A DNA stretch of 64,000 bases from assembly GCA_018268015.1 (NCBI GenBank), contig JAFDXJ010000003.1, forward strand, positions 62,001 to 126,000. The letters run 5' to 3'. Both the position numbers and the translations under genes were made by a program. This DNA is from Bacteroidota bacterium (lineage in GTDB: Bacteria > Bacteroidota > Bacteroidia > Chitinophagales > Chitinophagaceae). The notes beneath the pieces were generated by a model. It was not told the origin of the DNA, did not search any database, and worked only from the letters and a program-made list of their open reading frames with translations. Of the stretch, positions 18,156-24,994 are shown in pieces. Position 1 is the first letter of the stretch. The number at the start of each line of letters is the position of its first letter.

Positions 18156-18791
18156 ATGGCAGATCACAAAAAACCAAAGCATATTGCAATTGCCGGAAAT
18201 ATTGGCGCAGGGAAAACCACATTGGCAGAGCTTTTGAGCAAGCATTATAAATGGATTCCACAATTTGAGGATACGGAAAACAATCCCTATCTCCTGGATT
18301 TTTATGAGGATATGCCTCGTTGGAGTTTTAACCTGCAAGTCTATTTTTTAAATACCAGACTCAACCGTTTACTGGAAATTCAACGAGGTACAGAAACGGT
18401 TATTCAGGATAGAACAATCTATGAAGATGCACACATCTTCGCGCCAAACCTGCATGAAATGGGCTTAATGAGTAAAAGGGACTTTGATAACTATTTTAAT
18501 TTTTTCAAAACGCTGGAATCTATGGTTAAACCCCCGGATCTGCTTATCTATTTAAAAGCGTCCGTACCGGCTTTGGTAGGACAAATACAAAAGCGTGGGA
18601 GAGAGTATGAAGAAAATATTCGTCTTGATTATTTAAAGAAACTGAATGTTCTATATACGAAATGGATTGAAAGTTATAAAGAAGGAGACCTGTTGATAAT
18701 AGATGTCGAAAAAAATAATTTTGCTGAAAAATCGGAAGATTTTGGAGACGTAATCAGTAAAATAGATAGTATGCTTTACGGTTTGTTTTAG
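18156..18791 (+). CDS. Deoxynucleoside kinase (deoxyadenosine/deoxyguanosine kinase type)
   Basis: 211 residues. P-loop AGNIGAGKTT near the start, the substrate-site segment QDRTIYEDAHIFA (DRS-like motif) in the middle, and a lid region with KRGREYEENI near residue 148. These are the features of the dNK/dCK/dGK family, which phosphorylates deoxynucleosides for salvage. The N-terminus AIAGNIGAGKTTL is typical of Bacteroidota versions annotated as deoxyadenosine/guanosine kinase, but specificity is inferred. Its stop codon overlaps the stop codon of the convergent gene. Confidence 0.87.
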   Translation: MADHKKPKHIAIAGNIGAGKTTLAELLSKHYKWIPQFEDTENNPYLLDFYEDMPRWSFNLQVYFLNTRLNRLLEIQRGTETVIQDRTIYEDAHIFAPNLHEMGLMSKRDFDNYFNFFKTLESMVKPPDLLIYLKASVPALVGQIQKRGREYEENIRLDYLKKLNVLYTKWIESYKEGDLLIIDVEKNNFAEKSEDFGDVISKIDSMLYGLF

Positions 18792-19423
18792 TTGGAAATA
18801 GCAACGCGATCATGGATGAATTGTTGATCAGTCACCTCTTTCACCATAAATTGAGCTAAATCCCCGGATGTGATTTGATGCCGACTATCTTTGATCATAT
18901 AGGTGATCTGAGTTGAATATTGATTGGTATATTCTGCGTCATGAATATCTGGTGCACACACAAAAGTCCAATCCAGACCGGAATCTTTTAAATATAAATA
19001 AGCCTGAAGATGTTCCTGCCCTACAGGCAGATACTCTTTGGGAAAATCCTGTGATTCCATAATATATTTTCCTTTACCATCATCCAAAATGCCGGTGTTT
19101 CCTAATGCAATGATTCTTTTCACCTGGGCTTTATGCATTTGTGCAATGATATTTTTAATACCCAGGCTGCGTGTTTTATCTTTACCATCAAATCCACCAC
19201 CTAAAACAGAAATCACTGCATCGGCACCATGTATTGCCTGATATACTTCTGCTTCATTAAAAACATATCCATGAATTGCTTGCAGTTGATTATTTCTCAA
19301 ATCAGTATCAATCAGGTTCTGTATATTTCTGCCAAAAGCACGAACCGTATAACCATTTGCAAGAGCATATCGAACGGTTTTTTTCCCTACCATACCTGTA
19401 GCTCCAAAAATTGTAATAATCAT
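18788..19423 (-). CDS. NAD(P)-binding oxidoreductase, NmrA/SDR-like
   Basis: 211 residues, Rossmann fold with the dinucleotide-binding motif FGATGMVGKKT at the N-terminus and the ISVLGGGFDGKD and IIALGNTGIL strands of atypical SDR / NmrA-like proteins. No catalytic YxxxK is evident, so it may act as a redox sensor or a flavin-reductase-like protein rather than a classical dehydrogenase. It starts 11 nt after the ytxJ stop, so it probably shares the message with ytxJ and the small lipoprotein upstream. Confidence 0.8.
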   Translation of the reverse strand: MIITIFGATGMVGKKTVRYALANGYTVRAFGRNIQNLIDTDLRNNQLQAIHGYVFNEAEVYQAIHGADAVISVLGGGFDGKDKTRSLGIKNIIAQMHKAQVKRIIALGNTGILDDGKGKYIMESQDFPKEYLPVGQEHLQAYLYLKDSGLDWTFVCAPDIHDAEYTNQYSTQITYMIKDSRHQITSGDLAQFMVKEVTDQQFIHDRVAISN

Positions 19424-19434
19424 AATTAGGTGAA

Positions 19435-19788
19435 TTAAATGTTTGTGTATAATCCAGTTAAAATTCTTTCAATTTCTTCCAGACAAATAGCGCCATGGCT
19501 TTCATGATAAATACATTTTCCATGAAAAATTATTAATAGTTGAGGCGACTCATGTACTACTTTAAAATCATGTTGAATTTTATAAGAAATATCTCGGTGC
19601 CGGATAATATTCACGAGGTAAAATTCCGCATTGAGTGTTTGAATATTTTCTTTGTTTAAACGATATAAAGCCATGCTGCTAATGGAACATCGGGTACTGT
19701 GTTTAAAAATGACCTGAGGTTTTTCCAGGGATTTTTCTTTTATGATTTCTATTTCCTCCGGTGTTTGTAATTCAATGAAATAACTCAT
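19435..19788 (-). CDS. ytxJ: Bacillithiol-system redox protein YtxJ-like (DUF2847)
   Basis: 117 residues with a thioredoxin-like fold and the single-cysteine active site KHSTRCSISSMAL, which is diagnostic of the YtxJ / DUF2847 family. These monothiol bacilliredoxin-like proteins are associated with bacillithiol, the low-molecular-weight thiol of Firmicutes and many Bacteroidota. It likely removes bacillithiol from mixed disulfides in the cytoplasm. It lies 2 nt downstream of a 40-residue lipoprotein gene and upstream of the NmrA-like gene. Confidence 0.85.
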   Translation of the reverse strand: MSYFIELQTPEEIEIIKEKSLEKPQVIFKHSTRCSISSMALYRLNKENIQTLNAEFYLVNIIRHRDISYKIQHDFKVVHESPQLLIIFHGKCIYHESHGAICLEEIERILTGLYTNI

Positions 19789-19790
19789 GT

Positions 19791-19913
19791 TTATCTTCTG
19801 AAAAAATTTGGATCATGCGATGGACAAGTGGTTGACTTTTTATATTCAGTACAGGAACTAAGTAAAAGTGAAACGGTGCAAATCAGCATGAGAATAAGAA
19901 TCATTTTTTTCAT
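19791..19913 (-). CDS. Tiny lipoprotein, 40 residues
   Basis: An ATG-to-TAA frame of 41 codons. It encodes a lysine-methionine start, a hydrophobic stretch and a lipobox ending LLLSSC (Cys21), then a 20-residue hydrophilic tail with CPSHDPNFFRR at the end. It lies 2 nt upstream of ytxJ and 5 nt downstream of an exact -7 promoter box, so it is the first gene of that operon. The mature part is too short for a fold; it may be a membrane-tethered peptide. The coding call rests on the lipobox, the spacing and the promoter. Confidence 0.72.
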   Translation of the reverse strand: MKKMILILMLICTVSLLLSSCTEYKKSTTCPSHDPNFFRR

Positions 19914-19918
19914 AGTAG

Positions 19919-19926
19919 CAAATTTA
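19919..19926 (-). promoter_or_regulatory. -7 box for the lipoprotein-ytxJ operon
   Basis: Read on the minus strand, TAAATTTG matches TAnnTTTG exactly and ends 5 nt before the ATG at 19913, implying a near-leaderless message. No TTTG is present at exactly 19-21 nt upstream. Confidence 0.5.
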
Positions 19927-20104
19927 TAGAATTAGTTTTAGCAAATAAAAATACCAAAGCAAATGTGAAAATAGGGCTTTCCGGGCTCATTTCAAAATCT
20001 TGCTTAAATACCATTTATCATTAAATTGTTTCTAAAAATTCAGAATCTGTTTGTAATTCTCTTTGAATACCCGCATCTTTGTTTGATAAGTTACTAAAAA
20101 AGCC

Positions 20105-20875
20105 ATGAAACTGCAATTACAGCGACCTATCGCATTTGTTGATCTTGAAACAACCGGAATTAATATCAGTTCAGACAGGATAGTAGAGATTGCCATTATC
20201 AAAATCTTGCCTGATGGAAGCAGCACCCTAAAGCGTAAATTGATAAACCCCCAAATGCCTATTCCTGCTGAAAGCTCCCAGATACATGGCATAACGGATG
20301 AAATGGTCAGCAATGAGCCGACATTTAAGCAGATAGCTAATGAGTTTAAACAATTCTTGGATAATTGTGACCTGGGAGGATACAACAGTAACAGGTTTGA
20401 TATTCCATTATTGGTGGAAGAATTTTTGCGTGCCGGGCTTGAATTTTCATTGGATGGACGTAAGCTGATTGATGTGCAAAAAATTTTCCATCAAATGGAA
20501 CAGCGCACGCTTTCCGCTGCCTATAAATTTTATTGTAGTAAAAACCTGGACGATGCGCATAGCGCACAGGCTGACGTACAGGCGACATGGGAGGTATTGC
20601 AAGCCCAGTTAGAAAAATATGAAAACCTGGGCGAAACACTGGACTCTGTTTTAAAAGTCTGCGGAGAAGATGATATGGTAGATTTGGCGAGGCGTTTTAT
20701 TAAAGTAAATGGTATTGAAGTATTTAATTTTGGGAAACATAAAGGGAAGCCTGTAGCATTGGTTTTAAAACAGGAACCGCAGTATTATGATTGGATGATG
20801 AAAGGGGATTTTGCATTGAATACAAAACAAAAACTCACAGAGATGCTGAATCGCACCCTGTTAAAAAAAGCCTAA
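20105..20875 (+). CDS. DnaQ-like 3'-5' exonuclease
   Basis: 256 residues. The exonuclease domain shows ExoI FVDLETTGI (catalytic D and E), ExoII near GYNSNRFDIPLL and ExoIII HSAQADVQAT with the catalytic His and Asp (DEDDh type). A separate C-terminal segment, FNFGKHKGKPVALVL followed by YYDWMMKGDF, resembles the small module often attached to Bacteroidota exonucleases. It may trim DNA 3' ends in proofreading or repair; being free-standing and with this tail it is not obviously the Pol III epsilon subunit. Confidence 0.87.
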   Translation: MKLQLQRPIAFVDLETTGINISSDRIVEIAIIKILPDGSSTLKRKLINPQMPIPAESSQIHGITDEMVSNEPTFKQIANEFKQFLDNCDLGGYNSNRFDIPLLVEEFLRAGLEFSLDGRKLIDVQKIFHQMEQRTLSAAYKFYCSKNLDDAHSAQADVQATWEVLQAQLEKYENLGETLDSVLKVCGEDDMVDLARRFIKVNGIEVFNFGKHKGKPVALVLKQEPQYYDWMMKGDFALNTKQKLTEMLNRTLLKKA

Positions 20876-20932
20876 TTGGAAATCATTCCCGATTTTGTTA
20901 AGAGTGGTATAGAGATTATCAACCTGAAATTG

Positions 20933-20940
20933 TATTTTCG
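20933..20940 (+). promoter_or_regulatory. -7-type box before the polyprenol-phosphate mannosyltransferase
   Basis: TATTTTCG differs from TAnnTTTG at one position and lies 27 nt before the TTG start at 20968, at a suitable distance. No good -33 element is visible. Confidence 0.35.
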
Positions 20941-20967
20941 GGATTACCTAAAAATCCAAAAACCCGA

Positions 20968-21744
20968 TTGGAAAAATTAGTTATTATACCAACTTATAAT
21001 GAAAAAGAAAATATCGCTGATATTTTAGAGGCCATTTTTTCACAACAGAAAGGCTATCATGTATTAGTGGTGGATGATAATTCCCCGGATGGTACGGCCT
21101 TAATTGTAAAATCCTTATTTGAAAAATATCCTAAGCAATTATTTATTTTAGAAAGACCGGGAAAACAAGGCCTTGGGCGGGCATATATTCATGGTTTTTA
21201 TTGGGCTTTGGAAAATGGATACCGGTTTATTTTTGAAATGGATGCAGACTTTTCTCATGATCCCGCTGATTTGGAAAGGCTTTATGAAGCGTGTAAATTC
21301 AATGGTGCTGATGTAGCTGTGGGTAGCCGTTATGTGCCTGGAGGGAAAATAGAAAACTGGCCAACTGACCGACATATTTACTCCAAAGGGGGCGCCCTAT
21401 ATACAAGAGTACTTACGGCTATGCCTGTAAAAGATCCTACTGCCGGCTTTATCTGTTATACATCGAAAGTTTTAGAAACAATTAATTTAGAAGCCATTCA
21501 ATTTATTGGATATGCTTTCCAGATAGAGATGAAATTTGCAGCATGGAAACTGGGCTTTATAATTAAGGAAGTCCCCATTGTTTTCCGTGATCGCAAAAAG
21601 GGAAATAGTAAAATGAGTAAGAATATTTTGAAAGAGGGCGTGCTTGGAGTTTTAAAAATTGAATGGAACAGCTGGTTTTCTTCCTATAAGAAAAACACAT
21701 CACGTTCTTTGGATGATGACTCTTTTGCAGGCAATGAGCCATAA
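20968..21744 (+). CDS. Polyprenol monophosphomannose synthase (DPM1-like glycosyltransferase family 2)
   Basis: 258 residues from a TTG start; the frame has no ATG between the upstream TAA and the conserved EKLVIIPTYNEKENI, so TTG is the best choice. GT-A domain with VVDDNSPDGT, the metal-binding MDADFSHDP and GSRYVPGG. There are no C-terminal membrane helices, as in the soluble DPM1-type enzymes. It should transfer a hexose from a nucleotide sugar to polyprenyl phosphate, supplying periplasmic glycosylation, possibly O-glycosylation of secreted proteins in this phylum. Confidence 0.88.
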   Translation: MEKLVIIPTYNEKENIADILEAIFSQQKGYHVLVVDDNSPDGTALIVKSLFEKYPKQLFILERPGKQGLGRAYIHGFYWALENGYRFIFEMDADFSHDPADLERLYEACKFNGADVAVGSRYVPGGKIENWPTDRHIYSKGGALYTRVLTAMPVKDPTAGFICYTSKVLETINLEAIQFIGYAFQIEMKFAAWKLGFIIKEVPIVFRDRKKGNSKMSKNILKEGVLGVLKIEWNSWFSSYKKNTSRSLDDDSFAGNEP

Positions 21745-21784
21745 TAGTAAGTTTGCTTTTTAATTATTTTTTTTCAATGTATAT

Positions 21785-22672
21785 ATGAAACCCGCGCTCA
21801 TCCGCCTGCACACAGCCGTTTTCCTTTGGGGTTTTACGGGTGTTTTGGGTCGCCTGATTTCCTTAAATGAAGGTTGGCTTGTTTGGTGGCGATTATGTTT
21901 TACAACTATTACACTTTGGTTATTATTTTTAATGACAGGGAAGATTCAAAAAATAAAAATCAAAGATTTTATAAAGATTGGCGCAATAGGTTCCCTCCTA
22001 GCTTTACATTGGCTCTGCTTTTATGGAAGTATTAAATATGCCAATGTTTCAATTGCACTTACCTGCCTGGCTACTTCCGGCTTATTCAGTGCCATTCTTG
22101 AGCCAGTCATCATGCGTCAACGCATTAAACCATTTGAATTATTTCTCGGCCTTATGGCACTCATGGGTATTACAATTATTTATTTTACGAACCTTCATTT
22201 CTCCATGGGTATTTATATCGGATTATTTTCATCCATTTTTACGGTTATAGTTTCCGTATTGAATAAAAGAATTGTCAGTAATTATAAGCCGGAAACATTT
22301 ACTTTATGTCAATTGACGGGTGGCTTTTTGGGGATGACCGTATTTTTGCCAATTTATCATTATTTGTTTCCAACTGAACATATTTTCCCGGTAAAATTGG
22401 ATTGGTTATGGCTGTTGATCTTAAGCTGGGGTTGTACGATACTAACCTTTTTATTATATGTAAGCGCTTTAAAAAAAGTGAGTGCCTTTACAATGAATTT
22501 ATCCCTTACCCTGGAACCGGTTTATGGAATTTTACTGGCCTTTATTATTTTTCATGAAAACGCATTTTTAAGCCCCTATTTTTATGTGGGCTTCTTGTTG
22601 ATTTTAATAGCCGTTTTTTTACAAATGAAAAAACTCGTTAAAGGAAATAAGGAATTGAAAGTGGTAGAGTAG
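21785..22672 (+). CDS. EamA/DMT-family transporter
   Basis: 295 residues with ten hydrophobic helices in two five-helix halves, the EamA duplication. Typical features are the N-terminal LHTAVFLWGFTGVLGRLIS and the end of the second half, LSLTLEPVYGILLAFIIFHE. It probably exports or imports a small metabolite across the inner membrane; the substrate is unknown. It starts 40 nt after the mannosyltransferase gene and ends 3 nt from the convergent uppP gene. Confidence 0.85.
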   Translation: MKPALIRLHTAVFLWGFTGVLGRLISLNEGWLVWWRLCFTTITLWLLFLMTGKIQKIKIKDFIKIGAIGSLLALHWLCFYGSIKYANVSIALTCLATSGLFSAILEPVIMRQRIKPFELFLGLMALMGITIIYFTNLHFSMGIYIGLFSSIFTVIVSVLNKRIVSNYKPETFTLCQLTGGFLGMTVFLPIYHYLFPTEHIFPVKLDWLWLLILSWGCTILTFLLYVSALKKVSAFTMNLSLTLEPVYGILLAFIIFHENAFLSPYFYVGFLLILIAVFLQMKKLVKGNKELKVVE

Positions 22673-22675
22673 TGA

Positions 22676-23476
22676 TTACCTGATCTGGTTCATTTTAATC
22701 AACATCAAAAATACCAAACCAATGAAGATCCGATACCAGCCAAAATATTTCAAACCATACTTTTGAATAAATGTAATAAAAAACTTTATGGCAAGCATTG
22801 CTACAATAAAAGCAATAATATTCCCCAAAATCAGCATGGTAATATTATTCTTGTCTTGTAAAATTTGTGGTTGATCGGTAAAAGTTTTCAATAATTTATA
22901 ACCTGTAGCTGCTGCCATAGTGGGAACAGCCAAAAAAAAGGAAAATTCAGCTGCCAGTTTACGTGTAAGTTTTTGTTGCATTCCGCCAATAATTGAAGCA
23001 GCACTTCGGCTTACACCGGGAATCATGGCCAGGCATTGGAAAATACCTATGATAAGTGCATTCTTATAACTTACTTCTCCTACATGATCCTTCTTGAGGG
23101 GGTAAAAAAATATTTTATCTATGAACAATAAAAAGATACCACCCAATATCAGGCTCAAAGCAACGATCGTTGGGCTTCCTAATAAAAGATCTATTTGATC
23201 GGCAAATAGAAAACCCAGGATAAGAGCAGGAATGACGGCAACGATGAGTTTTATATAAAACTGCCACTTTTTAAAATCAAAAAACTTTTTATAATAAAGG
23301 ACTACGACGGAGACAATCGCGCCCAATTGTATGGCTACTTCAAATAATTTTGTGAAATCTTCTTTTTCAATTCCCATTACAGAGCTTGCCAGTATCATGT
23401 GACCGGTAGAAGAAACCGGCAGGAATTCAGTAATGCCTTCTATGATAGACAAAATGATAGACTGCGAGATAGTCAT
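22676..23476 (-). CDS. uppP: Undecaprenyl-diphosphatase (UppP/BacA)
   Basis: 266 residues. I chose ATG 23476, which gives the canonical [20 protein letters not shown] start; the frame extends to 23551 but into a region overlapping DUF3098. Motifs seen are [15 protein letters not shown] and [14 protein letters not shown], both needed for catalysis, in a protein of about eight membrane helices. It dephosphorylates undecaprenyl diphosphate to recycle the lipid carrier of peptidoglycan synthesis. It is the last gene of the ftsX-DUF3098-uppP operon. Confidence 0.95.
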   Translation of the reverse strand: MTISQSIILSIIEGITEFLPVSSTGHMILASSVMGIEKEDFTKLFEVAIQLGAIVSVVVLYYKKFFDFKKWQFYIKLIVAVIPALILGFLFADQIDLLLGSPTIVALSLILGGIFLLFIDKIFFYPLKKDHVGEVSYKNALIIGIFQCLAMIPGVSRSAASIIGGMQQKLTRKLAAEFSFFLAVPTMAAATGYKLLKTFTDQPQILQDKNNITMLILGNIIAFIVAMLAIKFFITFIQKYGLKYFGWYRIFIGLVFLMLIKMNQIR

Positions 23477-23504
23477 ATTACTAATTAATAATTTTAAAGT
23501 GAAA

Positions 23505-23795
23505 TCATGAAGCGGTTTGTGCCGGCTTTTTGAAAATGGCAAAAATCTCAATCACCAGGCCGCATACAATCAAGATGGGTGCTATGGTTATCCTTACGGT
23601 GCTGTATACTTTATTTGTATCGAAAACATGTGGATCCTGGTTTTTACCTCCTGCCATTAATATCATACCAAGGATGATGAACAGAGCTCCAATAAGCATC
23701 CATGTATAATTTTGTTTGGTAAATAACGGCTGCATGGAGGATACATCCTTTATTACAGATTGACTTTTTTGTGTATGACTTGTTTTTGCAGACAT
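23505..23795 (-). CDS. DUF3098 small membrane protein
   Basis: 96 residues with two membrane helices ([21 protein letters not shown], quoted in part: [19 protein letters not shown], and [18 protein letters not shown]), separated by a short [12 protein letters not shown] loop. This is the DUF3098 family, common in Bacteroidota between ftsX and uppP. No function is established; the position suggests an accessory role with FtsX in division or envelope work. It is 49 nt downstream of ftsX. Confidence 0.85.
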   Translation of the reverse strand: MSAKTSHTQKSQSVIKDVSSMQPLFTKQNYTWMLIGALFIILGMILMAGGKNQDPHVFDTNKVYSTVRITIAPILIVCGLVIEIFAIFKKPAQTAS

Positions 23796-23844
23796 AAAAA
23801 ATTATTTATACTTCAAAATTTGAGCGTGAAAGTACACAATCTTA

Positions 23845-24720
23845 TCAATAGAGGTCGTCTAATTTCATCTTTAAATATTTAATAACACTTCTGTGAGTGC
23901 TGTATAGAGATATAAATACTCCGATAAGGATCATGCCACCAAAAAGAATCAGGGTTTGTTCCGTATTTCGAATGACCTTTAATTGTACAAACTGACTTTC
24001 TGCCCATTGTATCAGGCCAAATAGGATGGCAATAGCGATAACCGCGCTGATAAAACCATATAACACAGCTCGTAAATCCATTGGTCTGGCTATAAACTTT
24101 CGCGTGGCGCCGACCATTTGCATGGTCTTTATGAGGAAGCGATTACTAAACATGGCTAATCGAATGGTATTATCTATACTTACGATTACAATAACACAAA
24201 GTAAAATGATGACCACTAAAAATATTAAACCAAGTTTAGATGCTCGATCTGCCAGGTTACTAACTAACACCTGGGGATATTGTAAATCTGTGATTTGATT
24301 CCCATACAATGCCATGATAGAATTAGAGATTTTTTGTAAACTGTCAGGAGTGACAAATTGAGCGCGTGCATAAAAATCTATACTTTCCGGCAATGGGTTA
24401 TAGTCCAGGATTTTGGACCAGTCTTCATTATTTTCACTATTCCATATTTTCTTGGCCGTTTCTTTATTAACGTATTGTACGTTTTTGGCATAGGGCTGTG
24501 CCGTAATATAGGCCTGTATTTGAGCAATAGTATCTTTATTCTGAGTGCGCAGGTATGCACTGATACGAATATCTTCTTTTAAAGAATTCCCTAATTGATT
24601 AAAATTGAGAAACAACCAGCCCATCACACCGATTATCACTAATACAATAGCTACACCGATAATACTGTAGATATACGTGGGTTTGCTTCGGCGCAGGGAA
24701 GATTTTCCAATTTCCGGCAT
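23845..24720 (-). CDS. ftsX: Cell division ABC transporter permease FtsX
   Basis: 291 residues. One N-terminal membrane helix (about 19-37), a periplasmic domain of about 120 residues (SAYLRTQNKDTIAQIQAYI to QITDLQYPQV), then three further helices with the FtsX permease segment MQMVGATRKFIARPM. FtsX works with the ATPase FtsE to activate wall hydrolases at the septum. ftsE is not adjacent here, as is common in this phylum. The gene has its own promoter box upstream and leads the operon. Confidence 0.92.
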   Translation of the reverse strand: MPEIGKSSLRRSKPTYIYSIIGVAIVLVIIGVMGWLFLNFNQLGNSLKEDIRISAYLRTQNKDTIAQIQAYITAQPYAKNVQYVNKETAKKIWNSENNEDWSKILDYNPLPESIDFYARAQFVTPDSLQKISNSIMALYGNQITDLQYPQVLVSNLADRASKLGLIFLVVIILLCVIVIVSIDNTIRLAMFSNRFLIKTMQMVGATRKFIARPMDLRAVLYGFISAVIAIAILFGLIQWAESQFVQLKVIRNTEQTLILFGGMILIGVFISLYSTHRSVIKYLKMKLDDLY

Positions 24721-24753
24721 ATAGAATTATTGTTTAGGGTTTTAGTGCAGGCG

Positions 24754-24761
24754 CAAATCTA
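24754..24761 (-). promoter_or_regulatory. -7 box for the ftsX operon
   Basis: TAGATTTG on the minus strand matches TAnnTTTG exactly, 33 nt upstream of the ftsX ATG. No TTTG is found at the usual distance. The remaining intergenic DNA up to leuS (24762-24994) shows nothing further I can name. Confidence 0.5.
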
Positions 24762-24994
24762 GCATTTTACCTGCAAATTTTTTTATAAATTCAATGTTTT
24801 CGTCAGCAAAGTCATGTGCAATTACGAACTTATTTTATCCTCTTTAATCTAAATTCATGTAGGTTTGCAGGCTTTTGAAACGTTGTTTTTTTAAATATGG
24901 TATAGGGCAATCAGAAATTTAGGATAAGTTTTTTTGCCGGGCCAGTTTTAGATAGATTTTAGTTAAAAGAATTTGAATTATTTTTCTTATTTGT

